Part shown: positions 31,357-40,419 of the stretch, piece by piece
How positions within the stretch are numbered: the stretch's first letter is position 1
Layout: the number at the start of each line of letters is the position of its first letter
Source of the DNA: Micromonospora sp. C31
Lineage (GTDB): Bacteria > Actinomycetota > Actinomycetes > Mycobacteriales > Micromonosporaceae
DNA length: 64,000 nt
Direction: 5' to 3'
Assembly: GCF_018070575.1 (NCBI RefSeq)
Contig: NZ_JAGPXN010000020.1
Coordinates: forward strand, 1-64,000
Notes under the pieces: model-generated
Databases searched by the model: none
Told to the model about the DNA's origin: nothing
What the model saw: the letters and a program-made list of their open reading frames with translations, nothing else
Made by a program: the position numbers and the translations under genes

Positions 31357-34300
31357 GTGGGCCTGCGGACCTTCATCCAGGGCTGGCCGGTATACCGGCA
31401 ACTCACCGGCACCGACCCGCTGGGCCGGGGCGCTGCGGCGCAGTCCGACCGGTCGGCGCGGCTGAGCGCCCGCACGGAGACCGCCGACAGCGTGGCCCGC
31501 TCGGTCTGCCCCTACTGCGCGGTCGGCTGCGGCCAGCGCGTCTACGTCGAGGACAACGAGGTCACCCAGATCGAGGGCGACCCGGACAGCCCGATCTCCC
31601 GGGGGCGGCTGTGCCCCAAGGGGTCGGCCAGCAAGAGCCTCGTGACGAGCCCGCTGCGGCAGACGAAGGTCCGCTACCGGCGGCCCTTCGCCACCGAGTG
31701 GGAGGATCTGGAGCTCGACGTCGCGCTCGACATGATCGCCGACCGGATCCTCGCCGCCCGCGCGCAGACCTGGGAGGACGTCGACGGGCAGGGCCGGCCG
31801 CTCAACCGCACGCTGGGCATCTCCAGCCTGGGCGGGGCGACGTTGGACAACGAGGAGAACTACCTCATCAAGAAGCTGTTCACGGCGATGGGGGCGCTCC
31901 AGATCGAGAACCAGGCGCGCATTTGACACTCCGCCACCGTCCCCGGTCTGGGGGCCAGCTTCGGTCGCGGTGGTGCGACGGACTTCCAGCAGGACGTCGC
32001 CAACGCTGACGTCGTCGTCATCCAGGGCTCGAACATGGCCGAGGCCCACCCGGTGGGTTTCCAGTGGGTGATGGAGGCCAAGCGGCGCGGCGCCAAGGTC
32101 TTCCACGTCGACCCGCGGTTCACCCGCACCAGCGCGCTGGCCGACTCCTACCTGCCGATCCGTGCGGGTTCCGACATCGCGCTGCTCGGTGGCGTGGTGC
32201 GGCACATCCTGCACAACGAGCTGGACTTCCGGGAGTACGTGCTGGCCTACACCAACGCGGCGACGATCGTCAGCGAGCGGTTCGTCGACACCGAGGACGG
32301 CGACGGCTTCTTCTCCGGGTTCGACCCGGAGACGGGCAGCTACGTCCAGGACTCCTGGCAGTACGCGGGCCACGAGTCGGACTCCGGCAGCGGCCACACC
32401 GCCCAGGAGCGCGACACCGCCGCCGGGCTGCGCCACGAGTCGCACGGCGCCCAGGTGGGCGGGCAGACCGTACGGGACGAGACGTTGCAGCACCCGCGCT
32501 GCGTCTACCAGATCCTCAAGCGGCACTTCGCCCGCTACACCCCGGAGATGGTGGAGCGGGTCTGCGGCATCCCCCGGGAGAAGTTCCTGGAGCTGGCCGA
32601 GGCCTGGACGGCCAACTCGGGCCGGGAGCGCACCGGCGTGCTGATCTACTCGGTGGGGTGGACGCAGCACAGCGTCGGCGTGCAGTACATCCGTACGGGC
32701 GCGATCATCCAGCTGCTGCTGGGCAACATGGGCCGCCCCGGCGGGGGCATCCTGGCCCTGCGCGGGCACGCCAGCATCCAGGGTTCCACCGACATCCCGA
32801 CGCTGTTCAACCTGCTGCCCGGCTACCTGCCGATGCCGCACCACGCCGACCACCCCACCTTCGACGAGTGGGTGGACAGCATCCGCCACCCGGGCCAGAA
32901 GGGTTTCTGGGGCAACGCGCGCGCCTACGCGGCGAGCCTGCTGAAGGCGTACTGGGGGGACGCGGCAACCCCGGAGAACGACTTCTGTTACGGCTACCTG
33001 CCCCGGATGACCGGCGACCACGGGACGTACCAGCAGGTGCTGAACATGATCGACGGGAAGGTGCGCGGCTACTTCCTGCTCGGCCAGAACCCGGCGGTGG
33101 GCTCGGCGCACGGCCGGGCGCAGCGCCTCGGCATGGCCAACCTGGACTGGCTGGTGGTCCGCGACCTGTTCATGATCGAGAGCGCGACGTTCTGGCGGAA
33201 CAGCCCGGAGGTCGCCACCGGCGAGATCGTGCCGGAGCAGTGCAGGACGGAGGTGTTCTTCCTGCCGGCCGCCTCGCACGTGGAGAAGGAGGGCACCTTC
33301 ACCCAGACCCAGCGGCTGTTGCAGTGGCGGGAGAAGGCCGTGGACCCGCCGGGCGACGCCCGCTCCGAGCTGTGGTTCTTCTACCATCTGGGGCTGCGGC
33401 TGCGGGAGAAGCTGGCCGGCTCCGAGCTGCCGCGCGACCGGGCGCTGCTCGACCTGGCCTGGGACTATCCCACGCACGGCCCGCACGCCGAGCCGGTCGC
33501 CGAGGCGGTGCTGCGCGAGATCAACGGCTACGAGGTGGCGACCGGTCGCCCGCTGTCCGCGTTCGCCGAGGCCCGCGACGACGGTTCCACCGCCGTCGGC
33601 TGCTGGATCTACTGCGGGGTGTACGCCGACGGCGTCAACCAGGCCGCCCGCCGCAGGTCGCGTCACGAGCAGGACTGGGTGGCCGCCGAGTGGGGCTGGG
33701 CGTGGCCGGCGAACCGGCGCATCCTCTACAACCGTGCCTCCGCCGACCCGTGGGGCCGGCCGTGGAGCGAGCGCAAACGCTACGTCTGGTGGGATCCGGA
33801 CGCCGGGCAGTGGACGGGCTACGACGTGCCGGACTTCGAGCGCACCAAGCCGCCGACGTACCGGCCGCCCGAGGGCGCGTCCGGCCCGGAGGGGATTGCC
33901 GGTGACGACCCGTTCGTCATGCAGGGCGACGGCAAGGGCTGGCTGTACGCGCCCAGCGGCGTGCTCGACGGCCCGCTGCCGACGCACTACGAGCCGGCCG
34001 AGTCGCCGGTGCGCAACCCGCTCTACCGGCAGCAGGCCAACCCCACCCGCAAGGTGTACGCGCACCCGGTGAACTCGGTGAACCCGAGCCCGCCGCAGGA
34101 GCACAGTCAGGTCTTCCCGTACGTGTTCACGGTCAGCCGGCTCACCGAGCACCACACGGCGGGCGGGATGAGCCGTACGGTGCGGCCGCTGGCGGAGCTG
34201 CAACCGGAGATGTTCGTCGAGGTGTCCCCGGACCTGGCCGCGGAGGCGGGCCTGGCGCACCTGGGCTGGGCGCACCTGGTCAGCGGGCGGGCGGTGATCG

Positions 34301-34656
34301 AGGCCAAGGTGCTCGTCACCGACCGGCTCACCCCGCTGCGCGTCGACGGTCAGATCGTCCACCAGGTGTGGCTGCCGTACCACTTCGGTTTCGAGGGCCT
34401 GGTGACCGGCGACTCGGCCAACGACCTGTTCGGGATCACCCTGGACCCGAACGTGCTGATCCAGGAGAGCAAGATCGGTACCTGTGACGTGCGGCCGGGG
34501 CGGCGGCCCACCGGCCCGGCCCTGCTGGACCTGGTGGCCGACTACCAGCGGCGGGCGGGCATCGTCCCCGGCCACCCGGCCCCGACGCTCACCCCGGGGG
34601 CGCTCGCCCCGCCGGCCCCCGCCGACGGCGCCGGGAAGGGCCGCGATGCTTCCTGA
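31357..34656 (+). CDS. fdnG: Formate dehydrogenase alpha subunit, selenocysteine-containing
   Basis: This is a molybdopterin oxidoreductase of 1099 residues including one selenocysteine (codon 190, TGA at 31924-31926) in the context ENQARI-U-HSATV, the position of the active-site Sec in formate dehydrogenase-N/O. It oxidises formate to CO2. The N-terminal [4Fe-4S] ligands are CPYCAVGC and RLCPKG. Reading frames on both sides of the TGA join seamlessly, and a SECIS-like hairpin follows. Start: GTG 31357 gives the family start GLRTFIQGWPVYRQL; GTG 31348 is an alternative. No Tat signal is visible, so it is probably cytoplasmic-facing. It overlaps the beta subunit gene by 11 bp. Confidence 0.95.
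31924..31960 (+). promoter_or_regulatory. Selenocysteine codon with SECIS-like hairpin
   Basis: TGA at 31924-31926 is followed 14 nt later by CCCC-GGTCT-GGGG (31941-31953), a hairpin whose GGTCT loop resembles the GGUCU of the Escherichia coli fdhF SECIS. Outer arms CCACCG and CGGTGG can extend it. SelB should bind the loop to insert Sec. selA, selB and tRNA-Sec lie 5-8 kb downstream. Confidence 0.88.
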
Positions 34657-35569
34657 CCCGCACAGCCTGTCCGGGCCGCTGGATCCCGCCCCGGAGGCCG
34701 GCTGGACCGACGCGCCGCCCCGGATGGGTTTCTTCACCGACACCAGCGTCTGCATCGGCTGCAAGGCGTGCGAGGTGGCCTGCAAGGAGTGGAACGACGT
34801 TCCCGGTTCGGGGCTGGACCTGCTCGGCATGTCGTACGACAACACCGGCGCGCTGACCGCGAACTCGTGGCGGCACGTGGCGTTCGTCGAGCAGTCCCGA
34901 CCGGCCGGGCACCCCGCCGGCGTGGCGGGGGCCGGACCGCAGTTCCTGGGGATGCCCGGGGCGCAGCCGCCGGGGCGCGCAGGGGGCGCGCAGGGCCGCA
35001 CCGACTTCCGCTGGCTGATGATGTCCGACGTCTGCAAGCACTGCACCCACGCCGCCTGCCTGGACGTCTGCCCCACCGGCTCGCTGTTCCGCACCGAGTT
35101 CGGCACGGTGGTGGTGCAGGAGGACATCTGCAACGGCTGCGGCTACTGCATCTCCGCCTGCCCCTACGGCGTCATCGACCAGCGTGAGGGCGACGGCCGG
35201 GCGTGGAAGTGCACGCTGTGCTACGACCGGATCGGGGCCGGGAAGACCCCCGCCTGCGCGCAGGCGTGCCCGACCGAGTCGATCCAGTACGGGCCGCTCG
35301 ACGAGTTGCGGGAACGGGCGGCGGCCCGGGTGGCGACGCTGCACGAGCGGGGCGTGGGCGAGGCGCGGCTCTACGGGCACGACCCGGGCGACGGGGTCGG
35401 CGGCGACGGCGCGTTCTTCCTGCTGCTCGACGAGCCAGAGGTGTACGGGCTGCCGCCCGACCCGGTGGTCACCACCCGGGACCTGCCGAAGATGTGGAAG
35501 CGGGCCGGTCTGGCCGCGCTGGCGATGGCGGCGGCGGCCGTGGCCGCGTTCGTGGGAGGTTCCTCTTGA
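34646..35569 (+). CDS. fdnH: Formate dehydrogenase iron-sulfur (beta) subunit
   Basis: This 307-residue electron-transfer subunit has four [4Fe-4S] cysteine clusters: CIGCKACEVAC near 38, CKHCTHAACLDVC near 130, CNGCGYCISAC near 165 and CTLCYDR...CAQAC near 195. A single hydrophobic helix at the C-terminus (LAALAMAAAAVAAFVGG) probably anchors it to the membrane. An insertion of about 25 small residues between the first and second clusters (GHPAGVAGAGP region) is longer than in E. coli FdnH. The ATG at 34646 overlaps the alpha subunit end, and GGGAAGGG lies just upstream. Confidence 0.93.
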   Translation: MLPDPHSLSGPLDPAPEAGWTDAPPRMGFFTDTSVCIGCKACEVACKEWNDVPGSGLDLLGMSYDNTGALTANSWRHVAFVEQSRPAGHPAGVAGAGPQFLGMPGAQPPGRAGGAQGRTDFRWLMMSDVCKHCTHAACLDVCPTGSLFRTEFGTVVVQEDICNGCGYCISACPYGVIDQREGDGRAWKCTLCYDRIGAGKTPACAQACPTESIQYGPLDELRERAAARVATLHERGVGEARLYGHDPGDGVGGDGAFFLLLDEPEVYGLPPDPVVTTRDLPKMWKRAGLAALAMAAAAVAAFVGGSS

Positions 35570-36564
35570 CTGGGGTCGGGCGGCGGGGTCGCGGGCGGGG
35601 CCGGCGCGGCGGCGAGGAACTCCGGGTGCCGGAGGCCGAGTTCACCTCCTACTACGGCCGGCCGATCCTGAAGGCGCCGGTCTGGAAGTGGGACATCGCC
35701 GCGTACCTGTTCACCGGCGGGCTGGCGGCCGGCTCGTCGCTGCTCGCGGCGGGCGGGCAGCTCACCGGCCGGCCGGCGCTGCGCAGCGCCGGCCGGGTCA
35801 CCTCGCTGGCGGCGGTGACGGCCAGCACCGTCTTCCTGATCAGGGACCTGGGCCGGCCCGCCCGGTTCCATCACATGCTGCGGGTGGCCAAGCCCACCTC
35901 GCCCATGTCCGTGGGCACCTGGATCCTCAGCGCGTTCGGTCCGGCCGCCGGCGTCGCGGCGGTGGCCGAGGGCGCGGCGTGGCTGCCCGAGCGGGGGCTG
36001 TCCGGCCTCGCCCGCCGGGTGCTGCCACCGGTCGGGCACGCCGCCGGGCTGGCCGCCGCGGTGACCGCGCCGGCGCTGGCCACGTACACCGGGGTGCTGT
36101 TGGCCGACACGGCGGTACCGTCCTGGCACGAGGCGTACCCGGACCTGCCGGTCATCTTCGCGGGCAGTGCCCTGGCCAGCGGCGCCGGAGTGGGGTTGAT
36201 CGCCGCGCCCGTCGCACAGGCCGGCCCCGCCCGCCGGATGGCGGTGGCGGGCGCGGCCCTGGAGCTGTACGGCTCGCACCGCGTGGAGACCCGGCTCGGG
36301 CTGCTCAGCGAGCCCTACCGCACGGGGTCCGCCGGCCGGCTGCTGCGCGCCGGACGGGCGCTGACGGCGCTCGGGGTGGCTGGCGCGCTGCTGGGTCGGC
36401 GCAGCCGGACGCTCTCCGCGTTGTCCGGGGCGGCCCTGCTGGGCGCCTCGGTGGCGACCCGGTTCGGTATCTTCCACGGCGGCGTCGCCTCGGCGCGGGA
36501 TCCGAAGTACACGGTGGTGCCGCAGCGCGAGCGCCTTCAGCGGCGGCGCGCCGCCGAGGGCTGA
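35566..36564 (+). CDS. nrfD: NrfD/PsrC-type membrane subunit of formate dehydrogenase
   Basis: This 332-residue polytopic protein has about eight hydrophobic segments and belongs to the NrfD family of quinone-interacting subunits. It has YYGRPILKAPVWKWDIAAYLFTGG near the N-terminus, the FLIRDLGRPARFHHMLR loop near 90, and PTSPMSVGTW. It replaces the cytochrome b FdnI found in E. coli and would pass electrons to menaquinone. The start appears to be TTG at 35566, with GGGAGG upstream and a TTGA overlap with the beta subunit stop. No in-frame ATG or GTG gives a sensible N-terminus. Confidence 0.9.
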   Translation: MTGVGRRGRGRGRRGGEELRVPEAEFTSYYGRPILKAPVWKWDIAAYLFTGGLAAGSSLLAAGGQLTGRPALRSAGRVTSLAAVTASTVFLIRDLGRPARFHHMLRVAKPTSPMSVGTWILSAFGPAAGVAAVAEGAAWLPERGLSGLARRVLPPVGHAAGLAAAVTAPALATYTGVLLADTAVPSWHEAYPDLPVIFAGSALASGAGVGLIAAPVAQAGPARRMAVAGAALELYGSHRVETRLGLLSEPYRTGSAGRLLRAGRALTALGVAGALLGRRSRTLSALSGAALLGASVATRFGIFHGGVASARDPKYTVVPQRERLQRRRAAEG

Positions 36565-36609
36565 GGCCTCCCCGCACACGCCCGCCGGTCCTGTGGTTCA
36601 CTGCTGCGT

Positions 36610-36705
36610 GGAGGCGTTCAGGCGGCTGGTGCCCCTCCCGGTCTTCAAAACCGGAGTGGTCCGGGATCCGGGCCAGGCGGGTTCGATTCCCGTCCGTCTC
36701 CGCCA
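36610..36705 (+). tRNA. selC: tRNA-Sec (selenocysteine, anticodon TCA)
   Basis: This 96-nt tRNA has an acceptor pair GGAGGCG/CGTCTCC, discriminator G and encoded CCA. The anticodon stem is CCGGT/ACCGG with loop CTTCAAA, anticodon TCA at 36645-36647. It has a long variable arm and a T arm GCGGG-TTCGATT-CCCGT. The length and long extra arm are typical of tRNA-Sec, and the anticodon reads UGA. It lies between the formate dehydrogenase operon and selA, 19 bp before the selA ATG, so it may be processed from a common transcript. Confidence 0.96.
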
Positions 36706-36724
36706 TGCTGCGGAAGAGGGGACC

Positions 36725-38029
36725 ATGAGGGACGTCGCGGCCGATCCGCGCCGGCGGGTGCCGCGTACCGACGCGTTGCTCGCCGACCCCCGGCTGGCCG
36801 CCGCGGCGAGCAGCGTGGGTCGGGAGCGGGTCAAGGCCGCCGTCCACCGCGCCCAGGAGCGCGCCCGGCGGGGCGAGATCACCCCCGAGGCGGTACGCGA
36901 CGCCGCGCTGGCCGCCCTGCCGGCGTCGGGGCCCCGGGTGGTGCTCAACGCCACCGGGGTGGTGCTGCACACCAACCTGGGTCGCGCCGCGCTGTCGCCC
37001 GCCGCCGTCGCGGCGGTCGCCGCCGCCACCGGGCACACCGACGTCGAGCTGGACCTGCGTACCGGGCGGCGGGCCCGGCGCGGACGCGACGCCCTCGACG
37101 CCCTCGCGGCGGCGGTGCCGGACGCGGGTGCGGTGCACGTGGTCAACAACGGCGCCGCCGCGCTGGTGCTCGCCGCCACCGCGCTGGCCGCCGACGCCGA
37201 GATCGTCGTGAGTCGGGGCGAGCTGGTGGAGATCGGCGACGGGTTCCGCCTGCCGGAGCTGCTGGAGAGCACCGGCGCCCGGCTGCGCGAGGTCGGCACC
37301 ACCAACCGCAGCACCCTCGACGACTACGCCGCCGCGATCGGTCCCCGTACCGGTTTCGTGCTCAAGGTGCACCCGTCGAACTTCCAGGTCACCGGCTTCA
37401 CCTCCGCCGTGCCCGTGCGGGCGCTGGCCACCCTCGGCGTCCCGGTGGTCGCCGACATCGGCTCCGGGCTGCTCGCGCCCGACCCGTTGCTGCCCGCCGA
37501 GCCGGATGCCGCCGGCACCCTGCGGGCCGGGGCGGCGCTGGTCACCGCCAGCGGCGACAAGCTGCTCGGCGGCCCGCAGGCCGGCCTGCTGCTCGGCGCC
37601 GCCGATCTCGTCGAGCGGCTGCGCCGCCACCCCCTCGCCCGGGCGTTGCGGGTGGACAAGCTGACCCTCGCCGCGCTCGCCGCCACCCTCGGCGACCCGG
37701 CCACCCCCACCCGGGCCGCGCTGCACGCCGACCCGGACGCCCTGCGTGCGCGCACCGAGCGGCTGCGCGACGCGCTCGCCGCCGACGGGTGCGAGGCGCA
37801 GGTGGTGCCCGCCGGGGCGGTCGTCGGCGGCGGCGGAGCGCCCGGCGTCGAGTTGCCCTCCTGGGCGCTCGCCCTGCCCGAGCGCTACGCGGGGCCGCTG
37901 CGTCTCGGCGACCCGCCGGTGCTGGGCCGGGTCGTACGGGGGCGGCTGCTGCTGGACCTGCGCTGCGTGCCCGCCGACGCCGACGCCGTGCTGCGCGCCG
38001 CCGTGCTGCGCGTACCCGGGCGGGGCTGA
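36725..38029 (+). CDS. selA: L-seryl-tRNA(Sec) selenium transferase
   Basis: This 434-residue PLP enzyme converts seryl-tRNA(Sec) to selenocysteyl-tRNA(Sec) using selenophosphate. It shows VLNATGVVLHTNLGRA near 80, VVNNGAAALVLA near 140, SRGELVEIGDGFRLPEL, and the PLP lysine in SGDKLLGGPQAG near 280. Length is slightly below the E. coli protein. The ATG at 36725 lies 19 bp after tRNA-Sec, and selB follows after 3 bp, so the two are in one operon. Confidence 0.95.
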   Translation: MRDVAADPRRRVPRTDALLADPRLAAAASSVGRERVKAAVHRAQERARRGEITPEAVRDAALAALPASGPRVVLNATGVVLHTNLGRAALSPAAVAAVAAATGHTDVELDLRTGRRARRGRDALDALAAAVPDAGAVHVVNNGAAALVLAATALAADAEIVVSRGELVEIGDGFRLPELLESTGARLREVGTTNRSTLDDYAAAIGPRTGFVLKVHPSNFQVTGFTSAVPVRALATLGVPVVADIGSGLLAPDPLLPAEPDAAGTLRAGAALVTASGDKLLGGPQAGLLLGAADLVERLRRHPLARALRVDKLTLAALAATLGDPATPTRAALHADPDALRARTERLRDALAADGCEAQVVPAGAVVGGGGAPGVELPSWALALPERYAGPLRLGDPPVLGRVVRGRLLLDLRCVPADADAVLRAAVLRVPGRG

Positions 38030-38032
38030 GCC

Positions 38033-39796
38033 GTGTTCGTGGTGGCCACCGCCGGGCACGTCGACCACGGCAAGTCGACCCTGGTCCGGGCGCTGACGGG
38101 GATGGAACCCGACCGGTGGGCCGAGGAACGCCGCCGCGGCATGACCATCGACCTCGGCTTCGCCTGGACGACGCTGCCCTCGGGCGCGACGGTCGCGTTC
38201 GTCGACGTGCCGGGGCACGAGCGGTTCGTGCCGAACATGCTCGCCGGGGTCGGCCCGGTGCCCGCCGCGCTGGTCGTCGTGGCCGCCGACGAGGGCTGGA
38301 TGCCGCAGTCGGCCGAGCACCTGGCGGCGCTGGACGCGCTCGGTGTGGCGTACGGGCTGCTGGTGGTGACCCGCGCGGACCTGGCGGATCCGGGGCCGGC
38401 GACGGCGCGGGCCCGGGCGGAGCTGGCCGCCACCTGCCTCGGCGCCGTCGACGCGGTCGCCGTCAGCGCGGTCACCGGCGCGGGCCTGCCGCGGCTGCGC
38501 GCGGCCCTGGACCGGCTCGCCGCCCGGCTGCCCGCCCCGCCCGCCGACGCCCCGGTGCGGCTGTGGGTGGACCGCGCGTTCACGGTCCGGGGCGCCGGCA
38601 CGGTGGTGACCGGCACCCTCGGCGGCGGGCGGCTGCGGGTCGGCGACGAGCTGGAGCTCGCCGGCAGCGCCCAGACGGTGCGGGTACGCGGCCTGCACTG
38701 CCTGGGCGTGGCGCGGCCCGAAGTCGACCCGGTCGCCCGGGTGGCGGTGAACCTGCGCGGCACGCCCCGCGACCGCCTCGGGCGGGGCGACGCGCTGCTC
38801 AGCCCCGGCCGGTTCCACCGCACGGACCTGCTGGACGTCCGGCTGGCCGGCGACCCGGCGGCGCGGCTGCCGGCCACCCTCACGCTGCACATCGGGGCGG
38901 CGGCGGTGCCGGCGCGGGTCCGGCCCCTCGGCGGGGACACCGTCCGGCTGCGGCTGGCCCGGCCGCTGCCGCTGCGGGTCGGCGACCGGGCGCTGCTGCG
39001 CGATCCGGGCCGGCACCACGTCGCGGGCGGGGTGACCGTGCTGGACGTCGCGCCGCCGCCGCTGACCCGCCGGGGCGCGGCGGTCGCCCGAGCGGCCGTG
39101 CTGGCGACCGTGGACGGCCGCGCCGACCTGGCCGGCGAGCTGCGTCGGCGGCGCCTGGCGCGGACCGCCGACCTGCTGCGCTGCGGCGTCGAGGTCACCG
39201 GCCGGCCGGTCGCCGGCGACTGGCTGGCCGACCCGGAGCACTGGCGGGTCCTCGGCGCCCGGCTGGTCGAGGAGGTCGCCCGGCACGCCCGGGAGCATCC
39301 GCTGGAGCCGGGCGCGCCGGTCGAGTTGCTGCGCCAGCGCCTGGACCTGCCCGAGCGGGCGCTGGTCGAGGCGCTGGTGCGGCCACCGCTGCGGCTGCGC
39401 GCCGGTCGGGTCACCGCTGTGGCGGCCGACGTGCTGCCGGAGCCGGTGGCCCGGGCCGTGGCGCGGGTGCGCGCCGAGTACGCCGACCGCCCGTTCCGGG
39501 CCCCCGAGGCCGAGCACCTCGCCGACCTGGGACTGGGTCCCCGGGAGATCGGCGCGGCCGTGCGGGCGGGGGCGCTGCTGCGGCTGGCCGAGAACGTGGT
39601 GCTGCTGCCCGGCGCGGCCGACGACGCCGTGCGGGTCCTGGCCGGGCTGCCCCAGCCGTTCACGCTCAGCGCCGCCCGGCAGGCGCTGGACACCACCCGC
39701 CGGGTCGCGGTGCCGCTGCTGGAGCTGCTGGACCGTCGCGGCGCCACCCGGCGGCTGCCCGACGACGCGCGGGTCGTGGTCGCGGCCGGGTCCTGA
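38033..39796 (+). CDS. selB: Selenocysteine-specific elongation factor
   Basis: This 587-residue translational GTPase delivers Sec-tRNA to the ribosome at SECIS-marked UGA codons. It shows the G1 motif GHVDHGKST near 10, the G3 motif DVPGHERFV near 60, TRADL for G4, and domain II/III beta barrels. The C-terminal third is helical winged-helix repeats (ELLRQRLDLPERALVEALV; LADLGLGPREIGAAVR; LSAARQALDTTRRVAVPLLELLD) that bind the SECIS. The GTG at 38033 begins 3 bp after the selA stop. Confidence 0.95.
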   Translation: MFVVATAGHVDHGKSTLVRALTGMEPDRWAEERRRGMTIDLGFAWTTLPSGATVAFVDVPGHERFVPNMLAGVGPVPAALVVVAADEGWMPQSAEHLAALDALGVAYGLLVVTRADLADPGPATARARAELAATCLGAVDAVAVSAVTGAGLPRLRAALDRLAARLPAPPADAPVRLWVDRAFTVRGAGTVVTGTLGGGRLRVGDELELAGSAQTVRVRGLHCLGVARPEVDPVARVAVNLRGTPRDRLGRGDALLSPGRFHRTDLLDVRLAGDPAARLPATLTLHIGAAAVPARVRPLGGDTVRLRLARPLPLRVGDRALLRDPGRHHVAGGVTVLDVAPPPLTRRGAAVARAAVLATVDGRADLAGELRRRRLARTADLLRCGVEVTGRPVAGDWLADPEHWRVLGARLVEEVARHAREHPLEPGAPVELLRQRLDLPERALVEALVRPPLRLRAGRVTAVAADVLPEPVARAVARVRAEYADRPFRAPEAEHLADLGLGPREIGAAVRAGALLRLAENVVLLPGAADDAVRVLAGLPQPFTLSAARQALDTTRRVAVPLLELLDRRGATRRLPDDARVVVAAGS

Positions 39797-39836
39797 AGCC
39801 GCCCCGGCGGGGCCGGTGGTCGCCTAGCGTGGCGCC

Positions 39837-40034
39837 ATGGACCCTTCCGCGGTCTGGCGGGACAGGCAGCACCGGTGGCGGATCGAGGCGTACCGGGCGC
39901 CGGACCTGCGTTTCGCGATCTTCGCCACCAACGGCACCACGGAGTCCGCGCCGCTGTGGCTGTTCGGGATGTCGGCGCTGGCCCGGTGGCTGATGACGCA
40001 CAAGATCTCCCTCGACGACCTGGAGGTCGACTGA
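39837..40034 (+). CDS. Small hypothetical protein
   Basis: This is a 65-residue protein with an aromatic-rich beta/alpha pattern (RWRIEAYRAPDLRFAIFATNG, then LWLFGMSALARWLMTHKISLDDLEV). A TAGCGT box (39825-39830) 6 bp before the ATG suggests a leaderless mRNA separate from selB. The family is not recognised. Confidence 0.6.
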   Translation: MDPSAVWRDRQHRWRIEAYRAPDLRFAIFATNGTTESAPLWLFGMSALARWLMTHKISLDDLEVD

Positions 40035-40035
40035 C

Positions 40036-40152
40036 ATGGGGGCGCAGCTCGGTCAGCTCGCGCCGGTGGCGGGGCCGGTGCTGGTCGACGCGGCCCTGTC
40101 GGGCAGCGAGATGGCACTGGTGACGCTGCGCGGCTTCGCCGCCGACGCCTGA
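40036..40152 (+). CDS. Possible 38-residue ORF
   Basis: An ATG one base after the stop of the 65-residue gene opens a frame of 38 codons rich in Ala, Gly and Leu (MGAQLGQLAPVAGPVLVDAA). Coupling by the TGACATG junction is possible, but no ribosome site or family supports it. Confidence 0.25.
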   Translation: MGAQLGQLAPVAGPVLVDAALSGSEMALVTLRGFAADA

Positions 40153-40227
40153 ACCGGCGCCACCCGACCGGGTGAAAACGGACAGATCCCCGGCGTCGGG
40201 CGTGCACGGGACCGTACCGTCCGGTGC

Positions 40228-40413
40228 GTGAAGGACCGAGGGATGCGGACGTTCGTCACCGTGCTGGCCGGGCTCGCGGTGATCTACTTCGGCACCACCG
40301 GACGCAGCGAGGAGGACGGCCGCGGTGTGTCCGGGGGCCTCGTCGTGCTCGCGCTGCTGGCGGCGCTGCTGGTGTGGCACCTGACGAAGCCGGGCGACAA
40401 GACGGTCAAGTAG
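40228..40413 (+). CDS. Small membrane protein
   Basis: This 61-residue protein has two hydrophobic segments (FVTVLAGLAVIYFG and GLVVLALLAALLVWHL) joined by a polar loop, ending in basic residues. The GTG at 40228 follows a TACCGT box by 7 bp (leaderless). The ATG at 40243 with AAGGA upstream is an alternative. Function is unknown. Confidence 0.55.
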   Translation: MKDRGMRTFVTVLAGLAVIYFGTTGRSEEDGRGVSGGLVVLALLAALLVWHLTKPGDKTVK

Positions 40414-40419
40414 ACCCGC

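Noticed and set aside
31924..31926. Stop codon or frameshift splitting the formate dehydrogenase gene
   Set aside because: It is explained as a selenocysteine codon by context, SECIS-like hairpin and the sel genes nearby.
31180..35133. Open frame of about 1300 codons on the minus strand
   Set aside because: It mirrors the formate dehydrogenase genes, with a low-complexity Arg/Val/His-rich translation; the plus-strand genes are certain.
36305..39517. Open frame of about 1070 codons on the minus strand
   Set aside because: It is antisense to nrfD, tRNA-Sec, selA and selB, which are all well supported.
38033..39796. SelB as a general elongation factor EF-Tu paralogue
   Set aside because: The C-terminal winged-helix repeats and position behind selA fit SelB.
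40036..40152. Confident small gene after the 65-residue protein
   Set aside because: Only the frame and an adjacent ATG support it; kept as a low-confidence feature.
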